Part shown: piece by piece, positions 8,136 to 17,952 of the stretch | How the letters are laid out: every line of letters starts with the position of its first letter | Numbering within the stretch: the first letter of the stretch is position 1 | Source: UBA2108 sp002713215 | GTDB taxonomy: Bacteria > Bacteroidota > Bacteroidia > Flavobacteriales_G > Salibacteraceae | Assembly (NCBI GenBank): GCA_937891015.1 | Contig: CALAPY010000069.1 | Coordinates: forward strand, 1 to 52,605 | DNA length: 52,605 bases | Direction: 5' to 3' | Program-made: the position numbers and the translations under genes | Notes under the pieces: generated by a model | What the model saw: only the letters and a program-made list of their open reading frames with translations | What the model was told of the DNA's origin: nothing | Databases searched by the model: none

Positions 8136-9770
8136 TTAAACGCTTTCTTGCGTCACGTACTTCACCAACAACTCATCAATCATTGATTTTGTAATTGGTT
8201 TTTCCAGGTAGCCATCAATTCCGGCTTCAAAAGCTTTTTTCTTGTCCTCCGCTCCTACATATGCTGTTTGTGCAATTATAGGAATCGATTTGAGGCTTTT
8301 CCTTATTTCAATTGTGGCTTCAACCCCGTCCATTTCGGGCATTCTGGTATCCATTAAAACCAAATCAATGGAATCGTTGTTTTTGACCAACTCTACCGCT
8401 TCTTTTCCATTTTTGGCATGAATGATACGGTATCCGTATTCTCTTAGGAGTGCTTCCAGGTATATAAAATTCAATTTTTCGTCTTCTGCAATAAGCACTG
8501 TAAATCCATTGTTTTTGGCTTGTCCGAATACATCCTTTTTAACCCCATTCTTGCTTTTTGTAGCTGGTTTGAATGGAATGGTAAAATAAAAAGTGGCACC
8601 CTTTCCAAGGTCTGACTCCACCCAAATGTTACCATTCATTAGTACCGTCAATTCGCTTGCAATCGATAATCCCAAACCGGTACCTGAATTGGATCCATTA
8701 ACCTGACTAAATCGGTTGAAGATCTTCTTTTGGTCTTTTTTACTTATCCCTATTCCGGTATCCGACACATGGAATTTGATCATGTTTTTCTCTACACGAT
8801 AACCAAATTCAATCTTCCCTTGATTGGTATACTTTCCTGCATTTTCAATTAGGTTCGACAGAATTTGAGCCAATCTGATTGGGTCAAGTACAACCGTACT
8901 GTTTTCATTACTGAGTCCCTTAGTAGTAGCTAACTCCACCTCATTATTATTCAATTGAATGGATAATTGATTTTTTAAGCTGTCTATGAGTTCATTGAGG
9001 TCGCATTCTTCTTTCAATATAGAAAGTTGTTTAGCGTTCAGTTTTGAAATATCTACTATATCGGAAATGATCCGTAAAAGACGATTTCCACCTGATTCTA
9101 TGTAGCTGAAAAACTGTTCTTTTTCCTCTTCAGCCAATGTCTTATTAATTTTAAGAAGGTTAGTAAATCCTAAAATAGAATTTAGGGGTGTACGAATTTC
9201 ATGAGACATATTCGCCAAAAAAGCAGATTTAAGTTTCTCCGATTCTTCCGCTTTAATTTTAGCCTTACGTAGCTGTTCATTGGATCGCTTGAGTTCCTCA
9301 TTTAATACTTCATACCGTTTGTTCTGAGCCTTAATTTCATCGTTTTTTATTTTAATCTTCTTTTCAATGTTTATTCGTTTGGTTATGTCTGTAGAGACTA
9401 CCATTATGTAGTCCAATTCACCATTTTCAGAAAAAACCGGGGTTAATGTAGCATGGAACCAAAGTTCATTTTCTTCTAAATCCAGGGCCGACATTTCAAT
9501 GGTTATTACTTTACCTTCCTTTTTTACCTTTTCCAGGTTTTCGATCATTGAACTTTTAGACCATTCAGGAAAAAAGTGGAAAGGGTAGGGTTTGCCATAA
9601 TAAGCTTCAACATCTTCAATTTTTAGTCCCGAAATTCCGGCATGGCTCATGTACTGCAAATTGAAATCCTTGTCAATTATTTTGGTACAGACCGGAGAAT
9701 TCTCTAGCCAGGCTAAGCTGGTTTTTTCTGATTTTGTTATTATGTCCTCTACAGATTTACGTTTACTCAT
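8136..9770 (-). CDS. PAS-containing hybrid sensor histidine kinase/response regulator
   Basis: A 544-residue soluble signalling protein with no membrane segment. Order of parts: PAS domain (about residues 20-130), charged coiled coil (130-182), HisKA with H-box FLANMSHEIRTPLN and predicted phospho-acceptor His190, HATPase with N-box ILSNLIENAGKY (Asn310) and G-boxes DTGIGI and GTGLGLSIASE, and a C-terminal receiver (about 424-540) with VLMDTRMPEMDG and predicted acceptor Asp474. It would sense an intracellular cue through PAS and pass phosphate internally from His to Asp. No DNA-binding partner is encoded nearby, so the output is unknown. It ends 6 bases from the convergent symporter gene. 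Confidence 0.93.
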   Translation of the reverse strand: MSKRKSVEDIITKSEKTSLAWLENSPVCTKIIDKDFNLQYMSHAGISGLKIEDVEAYYGKPYPFHFFPEWSKSSMIENLEKVKKEGKVITIEMSALDLEENELWFHATLTPVFSENGELDYIMVVSTDITKRINIEKKIKIKNDEIKAQNKRYEVLNEELKRSNEQLRKAKIKAEESEKLKSAFLANMSHEIRTPLNSILGFTNLLKINKTLAEEEKEQFFSYIESGGNRLLRIISDIVDISKLNAKQLSILKEECDLNELIDSLKNQLSIQLNNNEVELATTKGLSNENSTVVLDPIRLAQILSNLIENAGKYTNQGKIEFGYRVEKNMIKFHVSDTGIGISKKDQKKIFNRFSQVNGSNSGTGLGLSIASELTVLMNGNIWVESDLGKGATFYFTIPFKPATKSKNGVKKDVFGQAKNNGFTVLIAEDEKLNFIYLEALLREYGYRIIHAKNGKEAVELVKNNDSIDLVLMDTRMPEMDGVEATIEIRKSLKSIPIIAQTAYVGAEDKKKAFEAGIDGYLEKPITKSMIDELLVKYVTQESV

Positions 9771-9805
9771 ATGCTAAATACTTTATATAGAGATAAATCC
9801 ATGCT

Positions 9806-9813
9806 CAAATTTA
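9806..9813 (-). promoter_or_regulatory. Candidate -7 box for the hybrid kinase
   Basis: Minus-strand TAAATTTG matches TAnnTTTG and lies about 36 bases before the kinase ATG. The remaining 9771-10004 spacer between the divergent kinase and AsmA genes is A/T-rich and shows no other clear signal. No -33 TTG at standard spacing. Confidence 0.4.
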
Positions 9814-10004
9814 CCAAAAATGAATTCTATTCATGGCACCTGGATTTGGGATTCGCCCGTATTATCGTTGATCAACCAACTTATACCAGAAATAAGTGTT
9901 AGCTCCGTTCTAATAATAATTATTTAACTAAAATTCTTTCTTTTTTTTAGCGTTGTAACGCATTATTTAGAAATTTGTGTAAACACTAAAATTGGCCTAA
10001 AACT

Positions 10005-12773
10005 ATGAAGGTTATAAAAATTATTGGAGGCATACTCCTTGTCATTATTCTGCTGCTTGTTTTACTTCCTATCGTTTTCAAAGGAAAAATTGCCGAAGAA
10101 ATTCAAAACGCAATGGACGATAACCTCAATGCCTCGGTTGCGATTGGAGATATTGACCTTTCCCTAATTAGTACGTTTCCGGATTTTGGACTTGAAATAA
10201 ATGACATTGAAGTTGTAGGAAAGGGTGTGTATGATGGTGTTCAATTGGCAAAAATAGGAACCATTGAAACCAAGCTTGATGTTATGAGCGTAATATCAGG
10301 TGACCAAATGAAAATTAAGAGGTTGGGTATTGCCGATGCATATTTTATTGTTAAGGTTAACAAGGATACACTGGCTAATTATGATATTGTAAAAGCCAGT
10401 GGTGAAGAGGAACCAGAAGAGCTTGAAGAAATTGAAGAGCCGGAGGAAGGTGATGGGGCTTTTTCGATGGCAATTGATGAGTATTATTTAAAGAATATCA
10501 ATATTGAGTACACCGATTTGCCTGGAGATATGTATGCCAAGGTGGTTAACCTGACTCATACCGGAAGCGGTGATATGACTGCTGATGTTTTTAATTTCTT
10601 AACCCAGACCAATATTGATGAACTGACCGTTAAGATGGGAGCGATTAAGTACCTGAAAAAAGCCAGACTGGATGTCAAACTGGATATTGGAGTGGATATG
10701 CCTAACTCTAAATACACCTTTATTGAGAATCACTTTGGAATAAATGATTTGATGCTTCATTTCGATGGTTATGTAGCGTTGCCAGATGAGGAAACCACGG
10801 AATTGGATTTAACTTTTGGTACCGAAAAAAGCACTTTTAAAAGTATTCTTTCGTTGGTTCCTGCAGTATACATGAAAGATTTTGAATCTGTAAAAACCAG
10901 CGGCAATCTGGCCTTATCGGGTATGGCAAAGGGACAACTTAAGGGTGATGATTTACCGGCCTTCAATTTGGATTTAAAAGTGGATAACGGTCGTTTTCAA
11001 TATCCAGACCTACCCAAGGCGGGAGAGAATATTAATATCGACCTAAATGTGAAAAATCCCGGTGGTTCCGATGACAATACAATTGTTGATTTACGCAACT
11101 TTCATATTGAGTTGGCCGGCAATCCCATTGATTTAAAAGCCAAAGTAACTACACCCGTTAGCGATGCCAATATTGCTGCACAATTATTGGCCGATATTGA
11201 TTTATCAACTTTAAAGGATGTAATGCCTAGTGAGGCGGGAGAGGAATATGAGGGTAAAATCAATGCTGACATAACTATGAAGGGTAAAGTTTCAACTCTG
11301 GAGGCCGAAGACTATGAAAACTTTGATGCAAAGGGATCCATGATTATGGAAGGCATCACTTACCAGGATTCTTCATTGACCTATCCGGTTAAAGTGAATA
11401 AAATTGATTTTCAGTTTACTCCAAAGTCGATTGAAATGGCTGAACTGAATTGTCAGTTGGGTAAGACTGATATATCGGGCAATGGTATCGTTTCCAACTT
11501 CTTGCCTTACTATTTTAATGAATCATTGCTGTCGGGAAGTTTGACTTTGAATTCCAATTTTATGGATTTAGATGAATTAGCTGGGGGTGAAGAAACAGAA
11601 GAGGTTGAAGCAGTAGAATCGGAAGATGAAAGTTCAACTACGGATACTTCAGGTAGTTCTTCAGGTGTTGAAGAAATACCCGGTAACATAGACTTTGAAA
11701 TGAACACAAATTTCAAGAAATTGCTCTATGATGGTATGGAAATTACCGACATGATTGGCAAAATCACCATCAGGAACGAGAAATTAAGCATGGATAACCT
11801 GGCCATGAAAATGCTTGATGGTTCTCTAACCATGAGCGGATATTATGAAACCACCAATCCGACTAATCCGACGGTTGATTTTAACTTGGATATGATCGAT
11901 TTTAATATCCCTAAAACTTATGCAACGTTTAATACCGTTGAAAAAATGGCTCCTGTAGGTGAGAATGCCTTAGGTCGTTTTTCTACCGATATGAAATTTG
12001 TTTGCACCCTTGATGGTAAAATGGAACCTATAATGGAAACCATTACGGGTGGAGGACATTTCAAAACGAATGAAGTTCAGATCAAGGAGTCAAATGCTTT
12101 GAATCAATTGGCTGATGTATTAAAGAATGACAAGCTTAAAGATCCCAAATTTGAGGACATTAATATTACCTATGAATTTAGAGATGGGCGGGTATATGTG
12201 CAACCCTTCGATATTAAGTTGGGTGATTACAAGGCTACTGTGGAAGGGTCAAATGGATTTGATTTAACCCTGGATTATTTGGTAAAAACTAAAATTCCAA
12301 TGGATGCACTTGGTGATGCCAATAAGCTAGCTAAAGGTTTATTGGGGCAAATTAACAGTGCTACTGGTGCAAACATGAGCATGGGTGAGTCCATTGAAGT
12401 AAGTGTTAAAATTGGTGGCACCTCGGATAATCCTAAACTGAAGCCCTCTTTTGGAGATTTAGGCGGAGGTGGTGGTGATGGTAAGCTAACCAAAGAAAAA
12501 GCAAAAGAAGAACTTAATAAGCTAAAAGAAGATGCAGAAAAGGCTGCAAGAGAAGAAGCAGCAAAACTGAAAAAGCAGGCTGAGGATTCCATAAGGAATG
12601 AAGCAGCAAGGCTGCAGAAACAAGCTGAGGATTCCATAAGAAAGGAAGCTGCAAGATTGCAGAAAGAAGCAGAAGAAGCCGCAAGAAAGGAAGCCGAAAA
12701 AGCGGCACAGAAAGCTGCAAAAGAAGCGGAAAAAGAGGCTAAAAAAGCATTGAACAATCTGTTTAAGAAGTAG
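10005..12773 (+). CDS. AsmA-like protein with an Ala/Lys/Glu-rich helical tail
   Basis: A 922-residue protein anchored by one N-terminal membrane helix (VIKIIGGILLVIILLLVLLP). It is followed by the AsmA-type start KIAEEIQNAMDDNLNASVAI and long runs of beta-strand-like sequence typical of periplasmic AsmA/bridge-like lipid-transfer proteins that span toward the outer membrane. Two acidic low-complexity linkers (EEEPEELEEIEEPEE near 135 and a Glu/Ser/Thr stretch near 525-550) interrupt it. From about residue 830 it ends in a highly charged Ala/Lys/Glu/Arg helix with a 15-residue repeat. The role is inferred from the family: outer-membrane lipid homeostasis or restraint of outer-membrane assembly. 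Start codon, length and frame look sound. Confidence 0.85.
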   Translation: MKVIKIIGGILLVIILLLVLLPIVFKGKIAEEIQNAMDDNLNASVAIGDIDLSLISTFPDFGLEINDIEVVGKGVYDGVQLAKIGTIETKLDVMSVISGDQMKIKRLGIADAYFIVKVNKDTLANYDIVKASGEEEPEELEEIEEPEEGDGAFSMAIDEYYLKNINIEYTDLPGDMYAKVVNLTHTGSGDMTADVFNFLTQTNIDELTVKMGAIKYLKKARLDVKLDIGVDMPNSKYTFIENHFGINDLMLHFDGYVALPDEETTELDLTFGTEKSTFKSILSLVPAVYMKDFESVKTSGNLALSGMAKGQLKGDDLPAFNLDLKVDNGRFQYPDLPKAGENINIDLNVKNPGGSDDNTIVDLRNFHIELAGNPIDLKAKVTTPVSDANIAAQLLADIDLSTLKDVMPSEAGEEYEGKINADITMKGKVSTLEAEDYENFDAKGSMIMEGITYQDSSLTYPVKVNKIDFQFTPKSIEMAELNCQLGKTDISGNGIVSNFLPYYFNESLLSGSLTLNSNFMDLDELAGGEETEEVEAVESEDESSTTDTSGSSSGVEEIPGNIDFEMNTNFKKLLYDGMEITDMIGKITIRNEKLSMDNLAMKMLDGSLTMSGYYETTNPTNPTVDFNLDMIDFNIPKTYATFNTVEKMAPVGENALGRFSTDMKFVCTLDGKMEPIMETITGGGHFKTNEVQIKESNALNQLADVLKNDKLKDPKFEDINITYEFRDGRVYVQPFDIKLGDYKATVEGSNGFDLTLDYLVKTKIPMDALGDANKLAKGLLGQINSATGANMSMGESIEVSVKIGGTSDNPKLKPSFGDLGGGGGDGKLTKEKAKEELNKLKEDAEKAAREEAAKLKKQAEDSIRNEAARLQKQAEDSIRKEAARLQKEAEEAARKEAEKAAQKAAKEAEKEAKKALNNLFKK
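12576..12665 (+). repeat. 45-bp tandem repeat in the AsmA-like gene tail
   Basis: Two adjacent units of 45 bases encode QAEDSIRNEAARLQK and QAEDSIRKEAARLQK; further degenerate units follow. The 15-residue period fits an extended charged helix or right-handed coiled coil. Copy number could change by slippage without shifting frame. Confidence 0.75.
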
Positions 12774-12816
12774 TTCTATTATTGAGTAGCTAGATTGAGT
12801 TTGTAGGGTTGATTTT

Positions 12817-14886
12817 ATGAAGAGAAGAATTCATTCTTTACTTGTATTGGTATTGAGTATTTGGTGTTTCGCGTCTTATTCGCAGGAAGAATGTGATGAA
12901 GACGTAAGCCAAAAAGCTGTAAACCTTTGTACAAAAGGAAAGGACAAAAAAAAATATTCCAAGGAGAAGCGGATGGCTTACCTCCGGGATGCTTTGGAAG
13001 AAGAAGAGGACTTCGCGGAAGCCAATTTCTTATTGGGAATTGAAACCATAAAAACCGCCATGTATAAGGGGACAGGGCATGGAGCAGCTATTAAATACTT
13101 TGAAAAAACAGCAACCCTTTGCCCGGAATTTCATTCCGACATGTATTATTATTTGGGAGCTATTTATTATGGTCGAAATGACTATGAAAATGCCGTGAAG
13201 TACCAGGAAAAATTCCTCGACTTTCAGTCCGATGATGGTTCTAAATTTTCCAAGAAGTATGAAACCTACCTGGTACAAACCGAAGAAGATTATAAAACAG
13301 CCAAGTTTTTTGCTGATGGTTATGCTCATCCAGTGCCGTTTGACCCGCAGGTAATTAGAGATGTTTCTACAAATGAGGCAGAGGAATATTTGCCGCTGTT
13401 ATCGCCAGACAACGAATTGTTACTTTTTACAAGAAAATGGGAAGCGCCGGCCAAAAAAGGGTCGTATATCAGTTCGGATCAGCCAACCTATATCGAAAAG
13501 TTTTCTATAGCTCGTTTGCTTGATGGGAAATTTGAGAAAGGAGAGCCTATGCCAGAACCATTTAACATCGATGATAAGATTAATTATGGAGGGGTCACGC
13601 TCTCACTCAACAACCGACACATGTATCTTACTATTTGTACTCCCTATAATGATAAGGGCACTATTCGAAAGAATTGCGATATTTATCGATCCAATTACAT
13701 TCATGGCCTGAATAAAGCAACCAATAGGGAAGAAATGCATTGGACCGAGCCGGAAAACCTGGGGCCAAATATTAATACTCCCAGAGGTTGGGAATCTCAG
13801 CCTTCATTAAGTTCAGATGGTAAGCATCTCTATTTTGCATCGTACCGGGAGGGAAGTGAGAAGATTGATATTTATATGTCAGAAATGAATGCCGATGGTG
13901 AATGGGGCATGGCAAAAAGCCTTGGCCCGCCAATAAATACTCCCGAAAATGATAAGGCTCCTTTTATTCACACGGACTCAAAATCGCTCTATTTTGCATC
14001 CAGGGGCCATCAAACCTTTGGTGCATACGATGTCTTTTTTTCAAGGCAAAAGGACGATGGCACCTGGTCTGAGCCCAAGAATGTAGGATACCCGATAAAT
14101 ACAGACGAAGATGAACATGGGTTTATGGTAAGCGCTGACGGCAAGAAGGCATACTATGCTTCCAACCATTTCAAAAACAAACGGACCGTTCTCAATATTT
14201 TAAGTTTCGATTTGTACAAAGAAGTACGACCCGATCAGGTGGTAATGGTTAAAGGGAATGTAAAGCAAGAAAATGTTTCGGTCGAAAACAAAAAGGTGTC
14301 ACTTAAGAATATGAGTACCAAAAAAGTATCGGAATTTGAAATTGAAAGTGATGGAACGTTCGCCGCAGCCATGGTGGTAAAGCCAGGAGATAAAGTGATT
14401 ATGAAAGTGGAAGGAGACGATGTTGCGTACAACGCCAGGGTTGTAAATGTTCCGGAAGAAGAAGCAGAAGAGGTTTCCACGGAAGCCATTGCCAAACCAA
14501 TTGCTCAACAACTTGATGTAGTCATTGAAGAAGAAGAGGTAGGGGGCAATTACAAGCTGGAAGATATCCATTATGAAACAAATTCAGCGGAGATTTCTGA
14601 TCGTTCCCAGGTAATTCTTGACGATTTTGCAGAATATCTAATTAAGAACTCCAGCATTAAAGTGGCTATTCATGGGCATACCGATAACGTTGGTTCGAGT
14701 TCTGATAATTTGGCATTATCTACTGATCGTGCTTTCTCAATTAAAACCTATTTACAAAACAAAGGTGTTGCTTCGCAACGACTTACCTTTAAGGGGTTTG
14801 GAGATGAAAAGCCAATAGCCGATAATAGTTCTGAGTCAGGGAGGAGCCTTAACCGAAGAACCGAATTCATGATTTTAAGTAAATAA
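12817..14886 (+). CDS. TPR-PD40-OmpA protein (PorE-like architecture)
   Basis: A 689-residue exported protein (signal peptide ending near FASYSQ). Order of parts: TPR-like helices (about 45-165, containing YYLGAIYYGRNDYENAVKYQ), a PD40/WD40-like beta-propeller (about 190-460, with repeats such as SQPSLSSDGKHLYFAS and KKAYYASNHF), a small beta-sandwich (about 470-550), an acidic linker, and a C-terminal OmpA peptidoglycan-binding domain (about 575-689, with IHGHTDNVGSS and SLNRRTEFMI). This is the layout of T9SS component PorE, but other Bacteroidota proteins share it, so I do not assign the symbol. It probably tethers an outer-membrane complex to peptidoglycan. Confidence 0.82.
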   Translation: MKRRIHSLLVLVLSIWCFASYSQEECDEDVSQKAVNLCTKGKDKKKYSKEKRMAYLRDALEEEEDFAEANFLLGIETIKTAMYKGTGHGAAIKYFEKTATLCPEFHSDMYYYLGAIYYGRNDYENAVKYQEKFLDFQSDDGSKFSKKYETYLVQTEEDYKTAKFFADGYAHPVPFDPQVIRDVSTNEAEEYLPLLSPDNELLLFTRKWEAPAKKGSYISSDQPTYIEKFSIARLLDGKFEKGEPMPEPFNIDDKINYGGVTLSLNNRHMYLTICTPYNDKGTIRKNCDIYRSNYIHGLNKATNREEMHWTEPENLGPNINTPRGWESQPSLSSDGKHLYFASYREGSEKIDIYMSEMNADGEWGMAKSLGPPINTPENDKAPFIHTDSKSLYFASRGHQTFGAYDVFFSRQKDDGTWSEPKNVGYPINTDEDEHGFMVSADGKKAYYASNHFKNKRTVLNILSFDLYKEVRPDQVVMVKGNVKQENVSVENKKVSLKNMSTKKVSEFEIESDGTFAAAMVVKPGDKVIMKVEGDDVAYNARVVNVPEEEAEEVSTEAIAKPIAQQLDVVIEEEEVGGNYKLEDIHYETNSAEISDRSQVILDDFAEYLIKNSSIKVAIHGHTDNVGSSSDNLALSTDRAFSIKTYLQNKGVASQRLTFKGFGDEKPIADNSSESGRSLNRRTEFMILSK

Positions 14887-14910
14887 TCACCCTATTGTTC
14901 ATTTAAAAGA

Positions 14911-14918
14911 TAATTTTG
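14911..14918 (+). promoter_or_regulatory. Candidate -7 box for the DUF4920 lipoprotein gene
   Basis: TAATTTTG matches TAnnTTTG and lies 20 bases before the ATG at 14939. A TTG occurs upstream but with only 13 bases between, shorter than normal for the -33 element. Confidence 0.45.
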
Positions 14919-14938
14919 CACCCTAATTTTTTAAAGAC

Positions 14939-15550
14939 ATGAAATATTTATTGATTCCATTTATCGTTTTTAGTTTGATTTTCGCCTCCTGTGGTTCCGA
15001 ATCGAATACCGAACCAGTTGCAGCAACCGAAGTTGAGCAGGCATCAGAAAATACTGAAACGGAGGAGTCCCGAGAATCAGGAATTGTTAGCCCAAGTATG
15101 TTTGGTGCTGAAATTACAGTGGAAGAAGTCACTTCGAAAGACGAGTTTTTTGAGCAATTAAAAACAACCGATACGTTGAGAGACATTGTAATCAGTGGAA
15201 AAATTGCTTCAGTTTGTCAGAAAAAAGGTTGCTGGATGAAGGTGGATCTTGGAGATGAAAGCCTGGTTTTTGTTAAGTTTTTAGATTATGAATTCTTTAT
15301 GCCTAAGGATTCGGATGGATCACTTGCTATTATGCAAGGAAATGCATATGCTGAAACGGTTTCTATTGAAGAGCGCAAGCATTATGCTGAAGATGCCGGC
15401 AAGTCTGAAGAAGAAATAGCTGCGATTACAGAGCCAAAAACTACTTATTCCTTTATGGCAAGCGGAGTAATTCTTAAGGATTACGTAAGAAAGGAACGGA
15501 CTACTCCAAGCGAAGAAGAGTCAACAGAAGAGGCTGATACTGAAGGATAA
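14939..15550 (+). CDS. DUF4920 domain lipoprotein
   Basis: A 203-residue predicted lipoprotein: signal peptide MKYLLIPFIVFSLIFASC with the lipid-modified Cys at residue 18 or 19, followed by an acidic, Glu/Thr/Ser-rich linker. The domain from about residue 55 carries GKIASVCQKKGCWMKV and FVKFLDYEFFMPKD, the core of DUF4920, which is OB-fold-like by my recollection. The two Cys of CQKKGC could bind metal or form a disulphide. The C-terminal tail is again acidic. No function is known. It has its own candidate promoter box and a terminator, so it is probably a single-gene transcript. Confidence 0.85.
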   Translation: MKYLLIPFIVFSLIFASCGSESNTEPVAATEVEQASENTETEESRESGIVSPSMFGAEITVEEVTSKDEFFEQLKTTDTLRDIVISGKIASVCQKKGCWMKVDLGDESLVFVKFLDYEFFMPKDSDGSLAIMQGNAYAETVSIEERKHYAEDAGKSEEEIAAITEPKTTYSFMASGVILKDYVRKERTTPSEEESTEEADTEG

Positions 15551-15574
15551 TTTAATTGAAAATATAAGAAAGGG

Positions 15575-15601
15575 AAGGCTTCTCAATTGAGGGGCCTTTT
15601 T
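15575..15601 (+). terminator. Intrinsic terminator after the DUF4920 gene
   Basis: AAGGCTTCTC-AATT-GAGGGGCCTT forms a ten-pair hairpin (two T-G pairs) with an AATT loop, followed by a T-rich tract. It ends the plus-strand lipoprotein transcript and lies between two convergent genes. Confidence 0.8.
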
Positions 15602-15605
15602 GTTT

Positions 15606-16562
15606 CTATTTCTTTCTTTTTAATACGCGATCTACTGCGCCAACAATGTCTTTTGAGCCACAACCATATTTATCCAGTAATTCGTCCGGTTTTCCGCTTT
15701 GTCCAAATTGATCATTTACCCCAACAAACTCCTGAGGTACCGGGTTTTTTCGGGCCAATACTCCGGCGACTGACTCACCCAAACCTCCAAAAACTTGGTG
15801 CTCTTCAGCTGTAACTACACATCCCGTTTTAGCAATAGATTCCAGGATCGCATCTTCATCAATTGGTTTGATGGTATGTATGTTTATGATTTCTGCGCTT
15901 ATTCCTTTCTTTTCGAGTTCCTCACCGGCTTCAATCGCTTTCCAGACCAAATGTCCGGTCGCAACAATGGTTACATCCGTTCCGGGGTTGATCATTACTG
16001 CCTTCCCAATTTCAAATTCTTGATCTTCAGGCGTGAAGTTTGCCACTTTAGGCCTTCCAAACCTAAGGTAGACTGGCCCTTTATGTTTGGCAATTGCTAG
16101 CGTTGCAGCCTTGGTTTGGTTGAAGTCGCAAGGGTTAATAACTACCATGCCTGGAAGCATCTTCATCATACCAATATCTTCCAGAATTTGGTGGGTAGCC
16201 CCGTCTTCTCCTAGCGTTAGTCCGGCATGAGAAGCACAAATTTTTACGTTTTTTCCTGAATAGGCAATACTTTGTCGTATTTGATCGTACACCCTGCCTG
16301 TAGAGAAATTTGCAAAGGTTCCCGTAAACGGAATCTTGTCTCCAATGGTTAGCCCGGCTGCAAACCCCATCATGTTTGCTTCTGAAATTCCCATTTGAAA
16401 AAAACGGTCGGGATACTTGTCTGCAAAGTCATTCATTTTAAGCGATCCGGTCAAATCAGCACAAAGTGCTACCACATTTTCATTTTTTTCTCCAAGTTCT
16501 GAAAGTCCTTTTCCAAATCCTGAACGGGTGTCTTTATTTCCAGTATTTTCGAATTTTGTCAT
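15606..16562 (-). CDS. Transketolase C-terminal subunit
   Basis: A 318-residue protein corresponding to the pyrimidine-binding and C-terminal domains of transketolase, which works with the separate N-terminal subunit encoded at 17953-18798. It shows GISEANMMGFAAGL with the catalytic Glu61 that activates thiamine diphosphate, and EEHQVFGGLGESVA in the C-terminal domain. Together the halves transfer two-carbon ketol units in the pentose phosphate pathway. The VWA gene ends 3 bases upstream, so the three genes form a tight operon. Split transketolases are known in Bacteroidota and archaea; the intervening VWA gene is the odd part. Confidence 0.93.
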   Translation of the reverse strand: MTKFENTGNKDTRSGFGKGLSELGEKNENVVALCADLTGSLKMNDFADKYPDRFFQMGISEANMMGFAAGLTIGDKIPFTGTFANFSTGRVYDQIRQSIAYSGKNVKICASHAGLTLGEDGATHQILEDIGMMKMLPGMVVINPCDFNQTKAATLAIAKHKGPVYLRFGRPKVANFTPEDQEFEIGKAVMINPGTDVTIVATGHLVWKAIEAGEELEKKGISAEIINIHTIKPIDEDAILESIAKTGCVVTAEEHQVFGGLGESVAGVLARKNPVPQEFVGVNDQFGQSGKPDELLDKYGCGSKDIVGAVDRVLKRKK

Positions 16563-16565
16563 CGC

Positions 16566-17936
16566 TTATAAATTTAAAGAAGCAGAACTTCCTTCAATAA
16601 TTTCAATCTCTTTTTCAATGGTAAACATGGAACTCTTGGCTCCTTTGGGGCGGTACAATACAATGTATTTACCCGGAAGCATATAGTAGCTTTCACGGCT
16701 TAAATTCACATTAAGGCGAACTACTAATTCCAATTTTCCGTTTTTTCGCTGGTAGATTTCGCCCATTCCCTTCTGGCCCTTATTAACGGTTAAAAGCCCT
16801 GGCGTGGGGATGTTTACCGTGGTTGTATGGCTTTGACTTACAGCAATATCATTAATTCGTAGTCTGGGGTGAGTCAAAACTTCAAGGTCGTAGAATCCGG
16901 TGACATATTTCACGGTACTTTTTAATGCCTGGACGTTAATGGTTTCAAAGCTTCCGTGTTTTCTTACTAAGGTCAAAATCTCTTCCCTGGAATTAAATCG
17001 CGGCGACTTCAAATAAATAAAGCCTTGCGGAGCGTCAACGGAAAGAATATTGTGTTTTCCGGGAATCATTACTAAACTATCTTTCCTTACCGGTGGTATG
17101 GTATGGGCTACCAAATCGTAGGTAAATGAAGCCTCCAGGTCAAGAGTGTCGGGATTTCCATAAGCATTCATGGTATGAACAAAGCTGAAAATTTCCCGCT
17201 TGCTACTGTGATCATATAGTGTAACTCCAACATTGGTTTCCGAGGGATTTTTGCCAGCATCTACCAAATTAACCTGGGCCGTTGTTTTGTTAAGCGCTTG
17301 AGAGATTACAATTCCCAGCACATTCTTAAATGTAGCTTCATTGTTTACATTATAGAACGTACCCAGGCATTCGAATGACTTCCTAAAATTCATGTCCAAG
17401 CCGATACCAATAACGAAGGGCTTAAGAATAATTCCCTTGCGTTGTAATTTCATGGAGATCGTACAGGGGTCTCCACCACATTCTTCAACACCGTCAGTGA
17501 TTAGAATTATAATATTCCTACAGGTTGAGCAAGGAGTAAAATCACCAGATGCTTTTTCCAGGGTCATAGCAATTGGCGTAGTACCCATTGGAGTAATTTC
17601 ACCAAGTTTTGTCTTTACTTTTTCATGATTGTTATATGCGAATGGCACCTCAAGTTTGGTATCGTTGCAATCCTGCCCATGGCGATAGTTCTTTTGGTGA
17701 CCATATACTCGAAGAGCAATTTGCAGGTTTTCGACGCTTTTAAGGCTATCAACAGTCTGGGTAAGTAGTTTCTTCGCAATCTGGTGTTTTCTGCCGTTAT
17801 TCCAGCTTCCATTCATTGAATTAGAAGCATCATAAATAAAAAGAATTCGGGTTGTAAAGTCAGCGTTTCCCTGCGCAAAGGTGCTTGCAAAGAAGCTGTT
17901 TAGCAAAAAGAGAACTACGAGAATTTGTCTTAGCAT
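16566..17936 (-). CDS. Secreted von Willebrand factor A domain protein
   Basis: A 456-residue exported protein (signal peptide MLRQILVVLFLLNSFFASTFAQ). The VWA domain (about 28-230) has a complete metal-site motif: DASNS near residue 36, the Thr of PMGTTPIAMTLE, and the Asp of IILITDGVEECGG. Cysteines in CSTC and CGGDPC may form disulphides. The second half is beta-rich repeats of unknown type with segments such as LEVLTHPRLRINDIAV, perhaps a carboxypeptidase-regulatory-like sandwich. VWA domains bind protein partners through a divalent metal ion. It sits between the two transketolase genes with gaps of 16 and 3 bases, so it must share their transcript, yet its protein acts outside the cytoplasm. 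Confidence 0.88.
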   Translation of the reverse strand: MLRQILVVLFLLNSFFASTFAQGNADFTTRILFIYDASNSMNGSWNNGRKHQIAKKLLTQTVDSLKSVENLQIALRVYGHQKNYRHGQDCNDTKLEVPFAYNNHEKVKTKLGEITPMGTTPIAMTLEKASGDFTPCSTCRNIIILITDGVEECGGDPCTISMKLQRKGIILKPFVIGIGLDMNFRKSFECLGTFYNVNNEATFKNVLGIVISQALNKTTAQVNLVDAGKNPSETNVGVTLYDHSSKREIFSFVHTMNAYGNPDTLDLEASFTYDLVAHTIPPVRKDSLVMIPGKHNILSVDAPQGFIYLKSPRFNSREEILTLVRKHGSFETINVQALKSTVKYVTGFYDLEVLTHPRLRINDIAVSQSHTTTVNIPTPGLLTVNKGQKGMGEIYQRKNGKLELVVRLNVNLSRESYYMLPGKYIVLYRPKGAKSSMFTIEKEIEIIEGSSASLNL

Positions 17937-17952
17937 TAACTACAATTGAATA

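Noticed and set aside
12275..12757. Long minus-strand frame (160 codons) opposite the AsmA-like gene
   Set aside because: It is the mirror of the Lys/Glu/Ala-rich tail and gives a Ser/Ala/Phe low-complexity product with no family signal; the plus-strand gene is clear.
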